Assembly (NCBI GenBank): GCA_025457905.1
Contig: JALOTM010000040.1
Coordinates: forward strand, 1-7,086
Direction of reading: 5' to 3'
From: Methanomassiliicoccales archaeon
GTDB lineage: Archaea; Thermoplasmatota; Thermoplasmata; Methanomassiliicoccales; UBA472
Length of the DNA: 7,086 bases
This document shows, piece by piece, positions 5,822 through 7,086 of the stretch. Position 1 is the stretch's first letter. Each line of letters begins with the position of its first letter. The notes under the pieces are model-generated. The model saw only the letters and a program-made list of their open reading frames with translations. It was not told the DNA's origin and ran no database searches. The position numbers were made by a program, and so were the translations under genes.

Positions 5822-5836
5822 TCCCCCCAGGGGGGA
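5822..5836. repeat. GC palindrome TCCCCCC-A-GGGGGGA in the thioredoxin-like leader
   Basis: Seven-base arms surround a single central A. It lies between the candidate TATA box and the ribosome site of the thioredoxin-like gene, where it could be an operator at the transcription start or a hairpin in the leader. No T run follows, so it is not a terminator by itself. Confidence 0.5.
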
Positions 5837-5858
5837 CGTCCCTCCTTCGTCTCTAAGG

Positions 5859-5866
5859 AATAAAAA
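5859..5866 (-). promoter_or_regulatory. TATA box of the thioredoxin-like gene, possibly also a terminator T run
   Basis: The minus strand reads TTTTTATT. Transcription would start near 5838, giving a leader of about 30 bases before the ATG at 5806. The same T run lies about 75 bases past the stop of the upstream permease gene and is the only T run there, so it may also end that transcript. Confidence 0.45.
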
Positions 5867-5938
5867 GGCTTGCGTCCGCCCCTCCGTATGGTCGAACTAT
5901 CTCTAGGCCAGCTTGTCCGCGGTCCTGGAGGGTCAGGC

Positions 5939-7086
5939 TCATTCGAACCGCAGCACCTCGGCGGGCGAAACCTTGGAGGCGCCCCTGGCCGCGGGATAGA
6001 CGCTGAGGATGGTGGCAGCGAAGGACAGGAAGGCCACGAAGAGTATCGGCCAGATGTCCAGGACCCAGGTGAATCCCTCAGGCTCCAGCGTGGTCTGCCA
6101 CAGCTCGAACCCCACGACTATTCCCAGGATGGTGCCCACGATTATCCCCAGGAGGGAGGTGAAGGCGGACTCGATGGCGAAGTTGGCCACCACCATGCTC
6201 TTCCTGTAGCCTATGGCCCGCATCATGCCGATCTCGATGCGGCGCTCATGGATGGAGCGGATGGTTATGATGCCCAGGCCGGATATGCCCACGATCAGGC
6301 CCATGGCCAGGAAGGCCTCGAACAGGGTGAACATGGAGTTGATGAGGTTGGTGATGGTGCGGGCCAGCGCCTGGACGTCTATGGTCTGCAGACCATTGGC
6401 AAGGAACGACTTCTCCAGCAGCACGGCCTGCTCACCGATGTCCAGGCCCTCCTCGAACCTCACCAGAAGCATGGAGTACCCTTGGGCCAGGAACTCTGAG
6501 CGCACCGCCTCCTCGGTGATGAAGGCGCCCTGGAAGGTGCTCTGCTTCATGAAGCCTGCCACGGTCTTGTTGAACGGGACGCCCAACGGGTTGATCATGG
6601 TCACCACGTCCCCCACCTCGATGCCCGGCCCTGTGTCCGTCCCGGGAGGGCCGAAGTCGCCGCCCATCCCCGTCTGCGGCCTCCTGCTGCCGTCGAAGAT
6701 GACCAAGGAGCTGTCGGCTAGCACCGCCTCCCACACCTCCGTGTCGCTCGAATAGAGGTCGCGGTCGTAGTCCGACAGAGGGTAGTTGCCCAGCGTATAG
6801 AGGTCGGAATCAAAGCCCATGACGCTGTATCCGAACTCATCATATGCTGGTAGCTGGGTGTCAGGGTCCACGTAGCTGACATTGAGCGTCGCCAGGGAGA
6901 CCGGCAAGGACACCATGGAGCTGACGTTCGCCGCCTGTAGCGGCGAGCCGCTCTGGTTGAGGCGCTCCATGGGGTCGACCATGATGGGCGAGGTCGAGGT
7001 GAAGGCGATCACGTCGAACCCTCCCGAGGTCTCGCTGACCATCCGGTCTATGTTAACGGACATGAGCCCCGAGACCACCGACAGGG
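5939..7086 (-). CDS. ABC transporter permease, FtsX/MacB type, C-terminal part (cut by right edge)
   Basis: The frame is open to the right edge, so the N-terminus is missing; a GTG at 7078 is the first possible start inside the window but the residues before it (L-S-V) continue the protein sensibly. Counting from that GTG: an extracytoplasmic domain of about 240 residues, rich in Asp, Ser and Thr; membrane segment about 250-273 followed by the family motif ERRIEIGMMRAIG (278-290); membrane segment about 300-324; membrane segment about 338-361; and the classic FtsX ending YPAARGASKVSPAEVLRFE (361-379). Such permeases work with a separate ATPase in export, lipoprotein release or surface remodelling; the substrate here cannot be told. 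The missing part may hold one more membrane segment or, as in many archaeal members, a complete first FtsX domain. The partner ATPase is not in the window and would probably lie to the right. Confidence 0.9.
   Translation of the reverse strand, partial: LSVVSGLMSVNIDRMVSETSGGFDVIAFTSTSPIMVDPMERLNQSGSPLQAANVSSMVSLPVSLATLNVSYVDPDTQLPAYDEFGYSVMGFDSDLYTLGNYPLSDYDRDLYSSDTEVWEAVLADSSLVIFDGSRRPQTGMGGDFGPPGTDTGPGIEVGDVVTMINPLGVPFNKTVAGFMKQSTFQGAFITEEAVRSEFLAQGYSMLLVRFEEGLDIGEQAVLLEKSFLANGLQTIDVQALARTITNLINSMFTLFEAFLAMGLIVGISGLGIITIRSIHERRIEIGMMRAIGYRKSMVVANFAIESAFTSLLGIIVGTILGIVVGFELWQTTLEPEGFTWVLDIWPILFVAFLSFAATILSVYPAARGASKVSPAEVLRFE

Noticed and set aside
1..7086. CRISPR arrays, insertion sequences, integrase or toxin-antitoxin genes
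   Set aside because: No regularly spaced repeats, transposase motifs, terminal inverted repeats or such proteins were seen in either strand.

Overview
The window looks like a piece of a GC-rich archaeal chromosome. The strongest evidence is a complete archaellin (archaeal flagellin) gene with a class III, pilin-like signal peptide. Supporting evidence is a two-domain KaiC/RAD55-type ATPase, TATA-like boxes about 25-45 bases ahead of several start codons, and strong GGAG-type ribosome binding sites. The archaellin N-terminus and the general style resemble Thermoplasmatota or a related euryarchaeal group. That placement is inference, because no rRNA or other marker gene is present.

Layout, left to right. 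Positions 1-97 hold no gene, only a possible leftward promoter for a gene outside the window. Positions 98-2719 (minus) encode a secreted/membrane protein of 873 residues: signal peptide, LamG-like jelly roll, seven tandem propeller-like repeats, a transmembrane anchor, and a C-terminal site-2-protease (M50) membrane domain whose HExxH motif reads HDLTH. Positions 2888-3490 (minus) encode the archaellin, which has its own putative terminator; the protease-like gene has its own promoter. A 419-base divergent intergenic region (3491-3909) follows, rich in inverted and direct repeats. Positions 3910-5433 (plus) encode the KaiC-like ATPase, similar in plan to GvpD/HTR-like proteins, with an intact first P-loop and a degenerate second domain. 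It converges on, and overlaps by 8 bases, a small thioredoxin-fold gene (5426-5806, minus) with a CKHS instead of a CxxC active site. Positions 5939-7086 (minus) encode the C-terminal part of an FtsX/MacB-type ABC transporter permease cut by the right edge.

How they may relate: the archaellin and the ATPase are divergently transcribed from a shared, repeat-rich regulatory region, so co-regulation is possible but unproven. None of the other archaellum motor or export genes is visible. The most unusual protein is the LamG-propeller-S2P fusion, which has the architecture of a surface sensor joined to an intramembrane protease or pseudoprotease. The thioredoxin-like gene and the permease appear to be independent units.
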